A stretch of DNA of 64,000 bases, taken from Phycisphaerales bacterium. Its GTDB lineage: Bacteria; Planctomycetota; Phycisphaerae; Phycisphaerales; UBA1924. The stretch lies in NCBI GenBank assembly GCA_016699835.1, contig CP064987.1, positions 2,728,001 to 2,792,000 on the forward strand, written 5' to 3'. How positions within the stretch are numbered: position 1 is the first letter of the stretch; each line of letters opens with the position of its first letter. The notes beneath the pieces were generated by a model. That model saw nothing but the letters and a program-made list of their open reading frames with translations, ran no database searches and was not told where the DNA came from. Shown in pieces: positions 26,557 to 36,160 of this stretch. Position numbers and translations under genes: made by a program.

Positions 26557-28083
26557 TCACTTGCGCTTCTTGAAGCGTGACTTGCCCCCGCCGCCGCCCG
26601 CGGATGATCCCTTGAGTTTGGGCATGCCGGGCATGGACATCCCCGGGAACATCGACCCGATACCACCCGTGCCGCCCATTTCCTTCACCGCGCGGATCTT
26701 GTCCATCGCCGACATCGACGCCATCTGCTTGCTCATCTTGTTGACGGCGGAAAACTGCTTGACGAGTTGGGTGACCTCCTCGACTCCGACGCCACTGCCC
26801 CTTGCAATACGCTTGCGGCGCGACATGTCGATGAGTTCGGCGTCGTTCTTTTCCCTTTGCGTCATCGACGAGATCATCGCCTCGACGCGGTCGAGGTGCT
26901 TCTCGTCGAGGTTGAAGTCCTTGAGCGCCGAGCCGACGCCCGGGAGCATGCCGAGGATCTGGCGCATCGGTCCCATCCGTCGCAGGGCCTTGAGTTGCTT
27001 GAGGAAGTCGTCGAAACCCATCTGCCCCTTGGCGAGTTTCTTGTTGAGTTCCTGGGCCTCTTCTTCGGAGACTTCCTGCTGGGCCTTCTCGACGAGCGAG
27101 ACCACGTCGCCCATGCCGAGGATCCGCCCCGCGGCACGCACGGCGTGGAACTCCTCGAGCGCGTCGAGTTTCTCGCCCACACCCACGAACTTGATGATCG
27201 CGCCCGTGACCGAACGCGCCGAGAGAGCGGCACCGCCGCGCGTGTCGGAATCGAACTTGGTGAGGATCAAGCCATCGACTTCGAGCTGGCTGTGGAAGGC
27301 TTTCGCCGAGGCGAGCGCATCCTGGCCCGTCATCGAGTCCACGACAAGAAAGATGTGGTGCGGCGAGACGGCCCGATTGACCTGGGCGAGTTCACCCATG
27401 AGCGCATCGTTGACGTGCAGGCGACCCGCGGTATCGAGGATCAGCGTGTCGATCCCCTTCTCGCGAGCGGCGGCGAGCGCACGACGGCACACATCCACCG
27501 CGACGCCGACGGCTTTGCCATACTCCGCGACCTTCTCCGGCTCGGCGTAGAAACTCACCTGCGCCCCGCCGGACATCTCGGCCTGGACCTGTTTCGCCAC
27601 CGTCTCCAACTGCTCCACGGCGGCGGGGCGCTGAAGGTCCGCCGCGGCGAGCATCACGCTGCGCCCGCGCTTCTTCAGGTACGCCGCGAGCTTGCCGCAT
27701 GTCGTCGTCTTTCCCGACCCTTGCAGGCCGCACATCATGATCACGGTCGGCCCGGGGCTCATCCGCATGATCGGCGGCGGGAGCGTGGCGGCCGGCCCGG
27801 CCTCGGCATCCTCGGCGGTGCCGCCGAGCAAACGGACGAGCTCGCGGTGGACAACGCCGACGATCTCCTGCGCCGGGTTCAGCCCCTTGGTCACCTCGTG
27901 CCCGAGGGACTCCTTGACGACGCGATCGCAGAACGAGTTGACGACGTCGACGTGGACGTCGGCCTCGAGGAGCGCGCCGCGCACCTCGCCGATCGCGTCC
28001 TTGACGTTCTTCTCGGAGAGTTCGGACTGGCCCGCGAGTTTCTTGTACAGGCCCTGGAACGTGTCGGTCAGGCGATCGAACAT
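26557..28083 (-). CDS. ffh: Signal recognition particle protein Ffh
   Basis: This 508-residue protein has the N-domain, the GTPase G-domain with its P-loop GLQGSGKTTTCG (119-130), DLQRPAAVEQL, DTAGRLH, TKFDSDTRGG and a helical M-domain. The Met/Gly-rich tail (MFPGMSMPGMPKL) precedes a Gly-rich basic end. It binds signal sequences and the SRP RNA to target membrane proteins. The ATG at 28083 has a strong GGAAGGAG upstream. The 4.5S RNA gene was not seen in this window. It lies downstream of the FUN14-like gene on the same strand. Confidence 0.96.
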   Translation of the reverse strand: MFDRLTDTFQGLYKKLAGQSELSEKNVKDAIGEVRGALLEADVHVDVVNSFCDRVVKESLGHEVTKGLNPAQEIVGVVHRELVRLLGGTAEDAEAGPAATLPPPIMRMSPGPTVIMMCGLQGSGKTTTCGKLAAYLKKRGRSVMLAAADLQRPAAVEQLETVAKQVQAEMSGGAQVSFYAEPEKVAEYGKAVGVAVDVCRRALAAAREKGIDTLILDTAGRLHVNDALMGELAQVNRAVSPHHIFLVVDSMTGQDALASAKAFHSQLEVDGLILTKFDSDTRGGAALSARSVTGAIIKFVGVGEKLDALEEFHAVRAAGRILGMGDVVSLVEKAQQEVSEEEAQELNKKLAKGQMGFDDFLKQLKALRRMGPMRQILGMLPGVGSALKDFNLDEKHLDRVEAMISSMTQREKNDAELIDMSRRKRIARGSGVGVEEVTQLVKQFSAVNKMSKQMASMSAMDKIRAVKEMGGTGGIGSMFPGMSMPGMPKLKGSSAGGGGGKSRFKKRK

Positions 28084-28178
28084 GGAGACTCCTTCCGCAC
28101 GCGGATCGCGGCGGTGGATGGCGGCTCAGATTCAGGACTTGACCGGACGTGAGGGTACGCCGGAGACGCGATGAAGGT

Positions 28179-28760
28179 CTAATCGCGACGGCGCCACCCG
28201 GCGAACATCCCTGCCGACGCCGCAGCCCCTGAGGGAAGCGCGCCGGTCACGAAGGTCTTCACCGATTCGAACTGCGACGAGAGCCACGAGGTGAACGAAT
28301 CGATGTGGTCGCCGCCGAAGTGGTCCCAGTGGATGGTGATGAACCCGATCCGCTCGAGGCCAAAGAGCGCGAGGGCGAAGAACCCCAGCGAGGCGAGGCT
28401 GAACTTGAAGAAGGCCCGGAGGGCGTATCCGACGGCATAGGCGGCGGCGAAACTGAACCCAAGGCGGAATGTCCCGCTGCCCAGGATCGACTTGGTCTCT
28501 GAAGTCGCGCCGGAGTCCGCGGGCGAGCCACCATCGATGAGTGAGGCCCCGCCGGGGACTGCGCCTCCGCCCGTTGGAGCAGCCTCGTGGCTTCCGCCGG
28601 CGAACAAGGGCCAGGCGATTCCGAAGACCATGAGCACGACCGCGCCGATCAGGAGCCATCGCGCCCACGACGGGCTTCGTCCCATCACGCGTGCCGCGCG
28701 TTCCGCGTGCGATTCGTGCTCGCCCGTGGCCTGGTTCCCGCGTTCGTCCTCACGGCTCAT
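28179..28760 (-). CDS. FUN14-like small membrane protein
   Basis: This 193-residue protein has one N-terminal transmembrane helix (about 33-53), a Gly/Ser/Pro-rich linker and a conserved C-terminal region FAAAYAVGYALRAFFKFSLASLGFFAL ending IGFITIHWDHFGG, which is the FUN14 pattern of glycine-containing helix, then Lys, then helix and a terminal W-D. Bacterial FUN14 proteins have no settled function. It sits between a lipoprotein and ffh on the same strand, 95 bp before ffh. Confidence in the family is moderate because the first helix is not part of the domain. Confidence 0.65.
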   Translation of the reverse strand: MSREDERGNQATGEHESHAERAARVMGRSPSWARWLLIGAVVLMVFGIAWPLFAGGSHEAAPTGGGAVPGGASLIDGGSPADSGATSETKSILGSGTFRLGFSFAAAYAVGYALRAFFKFSLASLGFFALALFGLERIGFITIHWDHFGGDHIDSFTSWLSSQFESVKTFVTGALPSGAAASAGMFAGWRRRD

Positions 28761-28791
28761 GCGCTGTGTCCATGCCCGAGGGCTTCACCAT

Positions 28792-29439
28792 CTATCGCCG
28801 AATGAAGAACGCGATGTATTCGAACTGCTCTTCCGTCACGCGGACCGGGACCCACGTCGTCGTGGTCTCGGTGTAGGTCGAGTAGCGACGACGCCCATCG
28901 GTCGCATCGGGGAATCGATCCGTTCCCGTCGTGTACGAGGTCACTGGCGTCGGCTGGATGCGATCGGCCATCCCGCGCGAGCAGGCGCTCCACACGACGA
29001 GATTCGCTCCCACCTCGCGAGCAAACTTCACGATGCGTCCGCGGCCCTGCTCGGTATCTGGGCGCGCCGAGTCGGTCGTGATGAACCGAGACTCACCCAG
29101 GACCGTCACGCTCATGGGCGCCTCGGACACCTGGAGACCATGAAGCAGCTTCGTCTTGGCCTCGAGACGCCGTGCATCGTCCCATTCGTCGGGATGGGTG
29201 TTCGTCGCGTTGGCCATGTCGGCCATCTGCTGCTTGGTGTCCTGCATCCGTGACCAGGTGATCTGGCGAACGTCCACCGAATCGCCCGCAGACAGGGCCG
29301 GTGCCGCCGTGGCGATGGCGTACGAGGCCTTCCATTCTGAGGCACGACAGCCTCCCAACCCGCATGCGAGGAGCACCATCCCCACGGCGATGGCGGCAAC
29401 CGAAACGAATCGCTGTCCGAATAGTGCGTGCAGAGTCAT
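28792..29439 (-). CDS. Lipoprotein of unknown function
   Basis: The 215-residue protein starts at ATG 29439 and has a signal peptide with the lipobox GLGGC. The mature part contains a stretch GRIVKFAREVGANLVVWSACSRG and a tyrosine/threonine-rich segment, then ends EEQFEYIAFFIRR. No family was recognised. The VKFAREVGANLVV segment has a Rossmann-like feel and may bind a small ligand, but this is a guess. It is the first of three minus-strand genes (lipoprotein, FUN14-like, ffh). Confidence 0.65.
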   Translation of the reverse strand: MTLHALFGQRFVSVAAIAVGMVLLACGLGGCRASEWKASYAIATAAPALSAGDSVDVRQITWSRMQDTKQQMADMANATNTHPDEWDDARRLEAKTKLLHGLQVSEAPMSVTVLGESRFITTDSARPDTEQGRGRIVKFAREVGANLVVWSACSRGMADRIQPTPVTSYTTGTDRFPDATDGRRRYSTYTETTTTWVPVRVTEEQFEYIAFFIRR

Positions 29440-29761
29440 GGGAGAAGTGTAGGGTCCAAGAAATCTCGGACCTTGCCGGTTCAACAGGGAGTGGGACGGA
29501 ACGAATCAAGACCATCCGGTCTGGGTTCGGGATTTTGGGGTGGGGTGTCTTTACAGGGAGTGTGGCCCGATCGGTGTTTCGGGTCGCAATGGGGGCATGA
29601 CAGTTCACGGTACGAGGTTTGATCGGTCGATGCTTCCAGGTGGTATTCTTGCGCGCCCGACGAGGTCGCATTTGCCGCATTTGGGGTTTCCGTCCGATCG
29701 TCCGCTCCCGCCCATGTGTTTCTCACCGGATCCATTCATCCCACGTCGCTCCTTGCCAGGC
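29440..29761. other. Divergent intergenic region, lipoprotein/glycosyltransferase
   Basis: The stretch of 322 bp holds no convincing small gene. It contains GGTCC and GGACC (29454-29473) as an inverted repeat 10 bp apart near the lipoprotein start, and a T/G-rich patch around 29530-29570. Two in-frame ATGs (29597, 29714) precede the chosen glycosyltransferase start and cannot be excluded. No clear -35/-10 pair was seen. Confidence 0.4.
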
Positions 29762-30970
29762 ATGCCACGCGTGCTCGTGGTGACGGGGATGACCCACTTC
29801 GGCCGGGGCGGGATCCAGCGCGAGACGGATCGTCTACTGATATCGATGCGTGCCGGCGGAGCGGCGATCGCCCTGGCCTCGGATCGAGCCCCGGGCGAGT
29901 ATGAGCCGTCGCTTGTGGGCCTCGAGCACTTTCCTCTCGCCTATCCATGGGACGCTGCCTCGGAGCACGATCTTTCGCGGGCGATCGAGGCCTTCGCGCC
30001 CGACGTCATCCACGTCATCGGCGGCGGCGCCCGACTCCTCACCCACGTCACGACGCACGTCTCCGTGCCCGTGGTCCTCACAATCCACTGCGTGCCGCCG
30101 TTCGAGCAGACGGCACCGGCATTCTTCGGCATCAACGCGGGCTATCGCATGCTGCGAAACCTGATTCGATCGCCCCGGCATGCGCTCTGGAGCCGAGTGC
30201 TTGGCGCGGGCCGGTTCACACACGCGATCACCCACAGCCAGGCGATATTGGAGAGTGCGCTCCGCGCGGGCTGCGCGGGGACGAAACTGCGGAACATCCC
30301 GCTCGGTTGGGAGCCATCGCCCATCGCCTCGACGCGCGTGGGCACGAACAAAGGCGCCACGTTCTCTATCGTCAGCGTCGGGGGCATGGTCCACCACAAG
30401 GGCCACCACGACACCCTTCGCGCCATGGCCGCCGCCCGCGAGCACCTGCCCCATGCCCGGCTCACCATCCTGGGCGAGAATCGCCAGCCCAAGTACCACA
30501 CATGGCTCCGCAGGCTGTGCACGAGACTCGGGCTTGACGACATCGTGACCATCATCGCCGACGCGCCCGAGCACGAGCGGGCGTCGGCCCTTGCGAACGC
30601 GGACCTCTACGTCCAGGCCTCTCACGAAGAGGGGTTCTGCCTCTCGTTCATCGAGGCCGCGGGGATTGTCCCAAGGCTCGTCGGCACGCGCACCGGCGCA
30701 ATCGCCGCGGTCGCGGGGGGCGATCCCCTGGCGCGCGTCGTCACGCCCGGCGATCCCATCTCGATCGCCCACGCCCTGCGGGCGCTCTCGGCGCTCCCGG
30801 CGTCGGAGCGAGCAATCGCCGATCGCGTGGCTCGGTTGCGCCGTGAGTTCTCATGGGCCGCCCATGCCGAGGCGCACGTCGCGATCTATCGGGAAGCCGT
30901 CACCGAGTCTCGAGTGCTTGCCAAAGGGTCGTCTCGATCGAGTCTGCCTGCAGCGCCCGCCCCGAGTTGA
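29762..30970 (+). CDS. Glycosyltransferase family 4-type protein
   Basis: This 402-residue GT-B fold protein starts at the conserved β-strand MPRVLVVTGMTHFGRGG. The C-terminal domain has SVGGMVHHKGHHDTL, the nucleotide-sugar loop LPHARLTILGENRQP, then ADLYVQASHEEGFCLSFIEAAG, in which the E-x7-E region (EEGFCLSFIEA) is the GT4 signature. It probably transfers a sugar to a lipid or polysaccharide acceptor. No polysaccharide cluster surrounds it. Its last 71 bp overlap the oppositely oriented lipoprotein gene. The region upstream of 29762 has no domain support. Confidence 0.82.
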   Translation: MPRVLVVTGMTHFGRGGIQRETDRLLISMRAGGAAIALASDRAPGEYEPSLVGLEHFPLAYPWDAASEHDLSRAIEAFAPDVIHVIGGGARLLTHVTTHVSVPVVLTIHCVPPFEQTAPAFFGINAGYRMLRNLIRSPRHALWSRVLGAGRFTHAITHSQAILESALRAGCAGTKLRNIPLGWEPSPIASTRVGTNKGATFSIVSVGGMVHHKGHHDTLRAMAAAREHLPHARLTILGENRQPKYHTWLRRLCTRLGLDDIVTIIADAPEHERASALANADLYVQASHEEGFCLSFIEAAGIVPRLVGTRTGAIAAVAGGDPLARVVTPGDPISIAHALRALSALPASERAIADRVARLRREFSWAAHAEAHVAIYREAVTESRVLAKGSSRSSLPAAPAPS

Positions 30971-32306
30971 CGATCTTCCCCGTCTTCGCGTCGAGAAGAT
31001 AGATGAGCGGGTTGCTCGACCCGACGTGGTACGTCTCAACAAACTCCGAGGCCCGCATCGCGTCGAGCGCCTGGGGCCAGATGAGTCCGGCACGCTCCCA
31101 CTCGCCGGCCATGGCGCTCCGTGTCGCCTCGCACCACGCATCGGGGGCCGGCGGCCCCACAAGTCCATCCACCACGGGAATTACGAGGGCGTCGGCACTC
31201 ACACCGATGTACTCAATCACCCGCCGATTCGCTCCAATCGGCGTGGACTCGCCAATCGCCACTCGAGCACGGTTGACGCCCTCGGCCAGTTCCATGCTTG
31301 GTCTGTACGACAATCGGTAGACATGGACCAGGACCAGATGGTCCGCGAAATCCTCGGGGAATCGCCTCGTCGTGCCGTCGGCCATGTCGAGCGTGAATGG
31401 CCTCGCCGTGGCGCCCGGTCGAACGTCTGGTGGGAGGGCTATCTCGCGCACCCAGGCGTAGGAGTGTGCGAGCATGAATGTGGAGCCATCGGCGACCATG
31501 TCCTGGGCCTGATACACCACGCCGCCCACGTTGAACGGTTGATGCGGGTCGAAGATCTCGCCCCGCTTGCTGAACGCGCCGTCGCCGTTGAGATCGAGGA
31601 GCAGACGGATGCTCGAGTCATTGCCGTTGACATCACCGCGGTAGTCGCCCCGTCCGGTCTCGTCGAAAAGGAGTGCCACGACCTCGGGCCCGTCGGGCGC
31701 GAACCGAATCTCGCCCGCCATTCCGAAATCGCCGATGACGAACAGCGATCCCTTGAACGGCGCGCGGGCGGCGTCGCGATCGTCCCAACGAGTGAGCATC
31801 ACGCTTCCGGGTGTCCGCACACCATTGGTGTAGGGAATCGTGACCGGCGCGGTACAGGTGAACTTGATCAGCGTTTCTCCAGCCTGGCCAAGATACTCCT
31901 CGCGAGTCAGAACAATCGGCGGATCATCCGTGAGATCGGCGTTGGCGTTCGAATCCACCCAGATCATGGGCGGGTGCTCCGCATCGGTGTCCCGCCAGGC
32001 GATGTGGGTCGGGTGCTCGAGCGGGGCGTCGCCCAGATAGACCTGCGTGAAGAGAAGATGATCCTGATCGGCGGGCACGCGGATCGCCGCTGGGCGCGTG
32101 TCGGTCAGGCGGCAGGCGAGCGGGAAGGCGCCGCCACGCCGGGTGGCGCACCCGGTCGGAGATGGATTCAACTGGACCTTGATGCCGGGCGGCGCACCCG
32201 ATGTGTCGGGTGTCGGGGGGTCGGAGGACACCGGAGAACATCCAAGTCCCACGGACATGATGAATACGGCCAGACCTTGTCCATTCGACATCATCGACAG
32301 AGGCAT
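30900..32306 (-). CDS. Lipoprotein with acidic Ca2+-type loops and a thioredoxin-like C-terminus
   Basis: This protein of up to 468 residues has a short signal ending in the lipobox-like VGLGC. Its central part contains acidic loops such as DLNGDGAFSKRG and VDSNANADLTDD that look like Ca2+-binding sites. The C-terminal 150 residues have thioredoxin-like spacing but no CXXC, with LIYLLDAKTGKIVNSGRALQ near the end. Starts at 32306, 32294 and 32291 are all possible. Its 3' end overlaps the converging glycosyltransferase gene by 71 bp. No family was recognised; the fold call is tentative. Confidence 0.6.
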   Translation of the reverse strand: MPLSMMSNGQGLAVFIMSVGLGCSPVSSDPPTPDTSGAPPGIKVQLNPSPTGCATRRGGAFPLACRLTDTRPAAIRVPADQDHLLFTQVYLGDAPLEHPTHIAWRDTDAEHPPMIWVDSNANADLTDDPPIVLTREEYLGQAGETLIKFTCTAPVTIPYTNGVRTPGSVMLTRWDDRDAARAPFKGSLFVIGDFGMAGEIRFAPDGPEVVALLFDETGRGDYRGDVNGNDSSIRLLLDLNGDGAFSKRGEIFDPHQPFNVGGVVYQAQDMVADGSTFMLAHSYAWVREIALPPDVRPGATARPFTLDMADGTTRRFPEDFADHLVLVHVYRLSYRPSMELAEGVNRARVAIGESTPIGANRRVIEYIGVSADALVIPVVDGLVGPPAPDAWCEATRSAMAGEWERAGLIWPQALDAMRASEFVETYHVGSSNPLIYLLDAKTGKIVNSGRALQADSIETTLWQALETR

Positions 32307-32357
32307 ATCCGGATCATTCGCAGCATCCACGAACGAAACCGGAGCGAACGATCCGGC

Positions 32358-32861
32358 ATGAGAATGCTTGAGGTCTCCCAGTGGCTCCCTGTGACGACCG
32401 ATGAACTGTGGCCCTTCTTCACGGACATCGCAAATCTCGAGCGGATCACGCCCGAATGGGTGAACTTCAAGATCCTGACGCCGCCCGGAACGCCGGTACA
32501 CGAGGGTGTCATCCTGGACTATCGGATTCGGATCCGGGGTGTGGGCGTCCACTGGCGGACCCGGATCTCGGTCTTTGAGCCGCCGCATCGTTTCGTCGAT
32601 GAGCAGATCAAAGGGCCGTATTCACTCTGGAGGCACGAGCACCGATTCCACGAGGAACGCGGCGGCACACGCTGCCTCGATCGCGTGGACTATCGATCTC
32701 CGCTCGGCGTCATCCTGCACCCGATGTTCGTGGATCGTGATGTCCGCCGAATCTTCGAGTTTCGTGCGCAGGCGCTTCGGAAACTCTTCGGCGGCATCGA
32801 CGCCGATCACCCCGTGATATCGATCACCCGACCCACGGGCACTCCCGTGAGCATCGCGTAG
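32358..32861 (+). CDS. SRPBCC-family protein
   Basis: This 167-residue protein has the SRPBCC (START-like/polyketide cyclase) layout: an N-terminal strand EVSQWLPVTTDELWPFFTDIANLERITP, a central RIRIRGVGVHWRTRISVFEPP and a C-terminal long helix, which together make a hydrophobic ligand cavity. The DELWPFFTDIANLERITP region resembles the DUF/cyclase-2 ligand-binding signature. The ligand is unknown. It is divergent from the lipoprotein gene 51 bp away, so they may share control. Confidence 0.82.
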   Translation: MRMLEVSQWLPVTTDELWPFFTDIANLERITPEWVNFKILTPPGTPVHEGVILDYRIRIRGVGVHWRTRISVFEPPHRFVDEQIKGPYSLWRHEHRFHEERGGTRCLDRVDYRSPLGVILHPMFVDRDVRRIFEFRAQALRKLFGGIDADHPVISITRPTGTPVSIA

Positions 32862-33311
32862 GACGTCACCACACGATCGCGGCTTGCCGGTGGCGGCTCC
32901 GCTGCCACGGGAAGCACCTCGCCCAACCTTGCCCAACCGGCGGGCACCAATCCTGTGTGACGAGCGGGCGGCTCAACGGACGCTGCTGCCTCGGCCTTCG
33001 GCGTGGATTCCACACGCGGGCATGACGCGACATGCCGATGGAGACGATCCTCGCCGCGTGAGAGTTCTCGGACGCCATGTCCATGTCGCGGCGTTGACTC
33101 GATGCCGAGCACGCGTTGCCAACCGCTTTGGAAACCTTCCACTCGCACGAGGAACCAATGGCGAGCGGCATGCCGACGAGGGCATTCGACGATCCGTCCG
33201 AGAAGATCGCGTCACTAGTTGTCGGAGGCCCATCGCCAGACCGAGCGAGCCGGCCGGTTCTACCGTGTGTTGACGTGTGGCAACACCACAAAGTCGCGTG
33301 CGGAGGACGGC
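32862..33311. other. 450-bp gap before queA with a GTGGC palindrome
   Basis: No protein-coding signal convinces in any frame. GTGGC and GCCAC (32890-32908) enclose a hairpin with GC-rich loop that may terminate the SRPBCC gene, although no T-run follows. A GTGTTG/CAACAC hairpin lies near 33267-33286. The queA mRNA presumably starts somewhere in the latter half; TTGAC-like -35 sequences near 33094 and 33270 lack a matching -10. Confidence 0.4.
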
Positions 33312-34442
33312 GTGCTTCGAACCAGCGATCTCGACTACGACCTGCCCGCGCACCTGATCGCCCGGCATCCGGCCCGGCCTCGCGATTCGGCGCGGATGCT
33401 CGTCACGAGAAACTCACAACTACCCGAGCATCGTCACGTGGGTGATCTGCCGGACTTGCTCCGAGCGGGGGACTTGCTCGTCCTCAACACAACGCACGTT
33501 CTACCGGCATGGCTGGTCGCCCGTCGCGAGGACACCGGAGGCTCGGCCGAGGGGCTCTTCATCCATGCCCTCGCGGGCGAAACGGGTGATTCGCCACGCT
33601 GGGTCGTGTTCCTGCGGGCCAAGCACGTGCGCGAGGGCATGGCGTTCGAGTTGCTACGAAGCGATCGCGAGCCGTCCGGCGTGCGACTCCAGGTGGAACA
33701 CCGAGCCGAATCTGAACCGGGTGCATGGGTCGTTCGTGTCGAGGACTCGGCACCGGGCAAGAGCGCCTCGGAGATCCTTGCCCGTGTCGGAGACACGCCC
33801 ATCCCGCCCTACATCCAAAGGGCACGGCGCGAGGCGGGCGAGCCCGAGCACATCGAGCGCGACGCCACCGACTATCAGACAATCTTCGCCGACGCGACAA
33901 CCGACGCCCCGACCCATTCGAGCGTCGCCGCGCCGACGGCTGGCCTCCACCTCACTCCCGAACTGCTCCAGGCGATCGAGTCAAAGGGTGTCGAGCGCGC
34001 TGGCGTGGTGCTCCACGTCGGCCCGGGGACGTTCAAGCCCGTGGAAACCGAGTATGTGGAAGATCACCCGATCCATGCCGAGTGGTGCCTGGTGCCCAAG
34101 ATGACGGCGGATGCCGTCGCGCGAGCCAAGCGAGAAGGGCGTCGCGTGATCGCCGTGGGCACGACGTCGGCGAGAACGCTCGAGGCCTTCGCCGGGCTGG
34201 AGGATCCGAGGCCGGACGAGTGGTTCGAGACGCGGATTCTGATCACGCCCGGGTATCGGTGGCGGTGGGTCGATGGGCTGATGACCAACTTCCACCTGCC
34301 CAAATCGACCCTGATGGCGATGGTGGCGGCGATCCTTCCCGGCGGTCCAAAGGAACTCCGGTCGCTGTACGCCGAAGCCGTCCAGGCCGAGTACCGGTTC
34401 TATTCCTTTGGCGACGCGATGCTGATTCTCCCCCAAAGCTGA
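33312..34442 (+). CDS. queA: S-adenosylmethionine:tRNA ribosyltransferase-isomerase QueA
   Basis: This 376-residue protein forms the epoxyqueuosine intermediate on tRNA using S-adenosylmethionine. Signatures include the N-terminal SDLDYDLPAHLIARHPARPRD, VLNTTHVLPA, PPYIQRA, SVAAPTAGLHLTPELL and the C-terminal LMTNFHLPKSTLMAMVAA. The start is GTG 33312, preceded five bases upstream by GGAGG; the longer in-frame opening to 33219 has no family match. It heads a transcript that leads into murE, with 92 bp between. Confidence 0.95.
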   Translation: MLRTSDLDYDLPAHLIARHPARPRDSARMLVTRNSQLPEHRHVGDLPDLLRAGDLLVLNTTHVLPAWLVARREDTGGSAEGLFIHALAGETGDSPRWVVFLRAKHVREGMAFELLRSDREPSGVRLQVEHRAESEPGAWVVRVEDSAPGKSASEILARVGDTPIPPYIQRARREAGEPEHIERDATDYQTIFADATTDAPTHSSVAAPTAGLHLTPELLQAIESKGVERAGVVLHVGPGTFKPVETEYVEDHPIHAEWCLVPKMTADAVARAKREGRRVIAVGTTSARTLEAFAGLEDPRPDEWFETRILITPGYRWRWVDGLMTNFHLPKSTLMAMVAAILPGGPKELRSLYAEAVQAEYRFYSFGDAMLILPQS

Positions 34443-34534
34443 AACATGGGCCGGGCGCGGGCGGGTGGTCGATATGATCGCCGGTGCGGCGCGTGGCGCC
34501 CGCGGGAAACGTGGCGCAGGCGAAGGGGCGACCG

Positions 34535-36160
34535 ATGAGACTTGGGGGCCTGATCGAGGGACTGCCGATCCAGTGTTCATCGGTCCCGCCACGGGTCCGC
34601 GACTGGGCCTCGATCCGAATATGCGATATCACGGAGGACAGCCGGACCGTCGTGCCTGGATCTTTGTTCGTAGCCCGTCAGGGATTGAAGCAAGACGGCA
34701 AGAAGTTCACGGCCGAGGCTCTCCGCTCCGGAGCCGTGGCAATCCTGGCCGACGCCCCAATCGACCCAGCGCCCGGCGTTCTTGTGCTGACCACCGAGGA
34801 TGTTGATGCCGCCACGGCCCGCCTTGCCGAGCGGTTCTATGGCGATCCGTCGTCGGCGATGAAGTTGGCGCTCGTCACCGGGACGAATGGCAAGACGACG
34901 ACGTCGTTCCTGATTTGGAAGATCCTGAACGCCGCGAGCGAGCGGTGCGGGCTGATCGGGACGGTGATGGTGGACGATGGCGCGGAGGTGGCGCGGGCGT
35001 CGATGACCACGCCGCCGGCGATCGAGTTGTCACGATCACTCGCGGTGATGCGCGAGGCCGGGTGCACGGCGGCGGCGGTCGAGGCCTCCAGCCACGCGCT
35101 GGACCAGCGTCGCGTGGATGGGCTTCGCGTGAGCGTGGCGGTCTTCACGAATCTGACGGGCGATCATCTGGACTATCACAAGTCCATGGAGGAGTACGCG
35201 AGCGCCAAGGCCCGCCTCTTCGAGATGCTCGACAAGGACGCGACGGCGGTCATCAACATGGACGACGCGCACGCCGAGCGGATGGTGCGCGGGTGCAGGG
35301 CGAAAATCGTGCGCTGCACGGCGTGCGGGGCCAAGGGTGCGGACGCCTCGGTTCGGATCATCGAGGGCGATATCCATGGCATGGTGCTGGAACTCAAAGG
35401 CCCGTGGGGCATGCTCACCTCGCGCGTGCCTCTCATCGGCGTGTACAACGCCATGAACGTCCTTCAAGCGTGCGTCTCGGCCTACGCGATGGGCCTGGAC
35501 GACACGCGCCTCGCCGAGGGCCTGGCCCACGTGAGCGCCCCGCCGGGACGGCTGGAGCGAGTGTCGCGCGACGACGAGCCGGTCTCGGTCTATGTGGACT
35601 TCGCGCACAGCGACGACAGTTTGAGAAACGTTCTTGCGGCCGTGGCCGGGGCGATGCCCGCACCGAGGCATCGCGCCAGCCCCGTGGTCACCGGCGCGGG
35701 TTCCGCCGCATCCTCCTCAAGCCCGCTCCTCTGGTCGATCTTCGGCTGCGGCGGTGACAAGGACAGGACCAAGCGTCCACGTATGGGAAAGGTCGCGACG
35801 AGCATCGCGGATCGTGTGGTCGTCACCAGCGACAATCCAAGGTCTGAGAAGCCCTCGGCCATCGTGGACGAGATCCTCACCGGCATCGATGCTCGAGATC
35901 GCGAACGAGTTGTGGTGCAGATCGATCGTGAGCGGGCTATACGCCACGCCATCGAGCACGCCACGCCCGGCGATGTCATCGTGATCGCCGGGAAGGGCCA
36001 CGAGACCGAGCAGATCGTCAGCGACGGGCACGGCGGCCTGCTGAGCGTGCGTTTCGATGACCGCGAGGTCGCGCGGGCGATTCTCGACGAGCGTCACCCG
36101 GGAAAACCCAAGGCACGACGCCCACGCGCGGCCGGCATGAGAACGCGAGGAGCCGTGTGA
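34535..36160 (+). CDS. murE: UDP-MurNAc-tripeptide ligase MurE
   Basis: This 541-residue Mur ligase adds the third stem-peptide residue to UDP-MurNAc-L-Ala-D-Glu. The ATP loop is VTGTNGKTTT (114-123). The meso-diaminopimelate recognition motif DNPR is present (433-436), so meso-DAP is the expected substrate. The FGCGGDKDR region is preceded by an insert of about 30 residues rich in Ser and Ala. ATG 34535 has GAAGGGG upstream. It overlaps murF by 4 bp (GTGA). Presence of MurE, MurF and MraY argues for true peptidoglycan. Confidence 0.95.
   Translation: MRLGGLIEGLPIQCSSVPPRVRDWASIRICDITEDSRTVVPGSLFVARQGLKQDGKKFTAEALRSGAVAILADAPIDPAPGVLVLTTEDVDAATARLAERFYGDPSSAMKLALVTGTNGKTTTSFLIWKILNAASERCGLIGTVMVDDGAEVARASMTTPPAIELSRSLAVMREAGCTAAAVEASSHALDQRRVDGLRVSVAVFTNLTGDHLDYHKSMEEYASAKARLFEMLDKDATAVINMDDAHAERMVRGCRAKIVRCTACGAKGADASVRIIEGDIHGMVLELKGPWGMLTSRVPLIGVYNAMNVLQACVSAYAMGLDDTRLAEGLAHVSAPPGRLERVSRDDEPVSVYVDFAHSDDSLRNVLAAVAGAMPAPRHRASPVVTGAGSAASSSSPLLWSIFGCGGDKDRTKRPRMGKVATSIADRVVVTSDNPRSEKPSAIVDEILTGIDARDRERVVVQIDRERAIRHAIEHATPGDVIVIAGKGHETEQIVSDGHGGLLSVRFDDREVARAILDERHPGKPKARRPRAAGMRTRGAV

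Noticed and set aside
32866..33291. Several 110-140 residue frames on both strands before queA
   Set aside because: They overlap each other, have no domain match and no good ribosome-binding site; none stands out.
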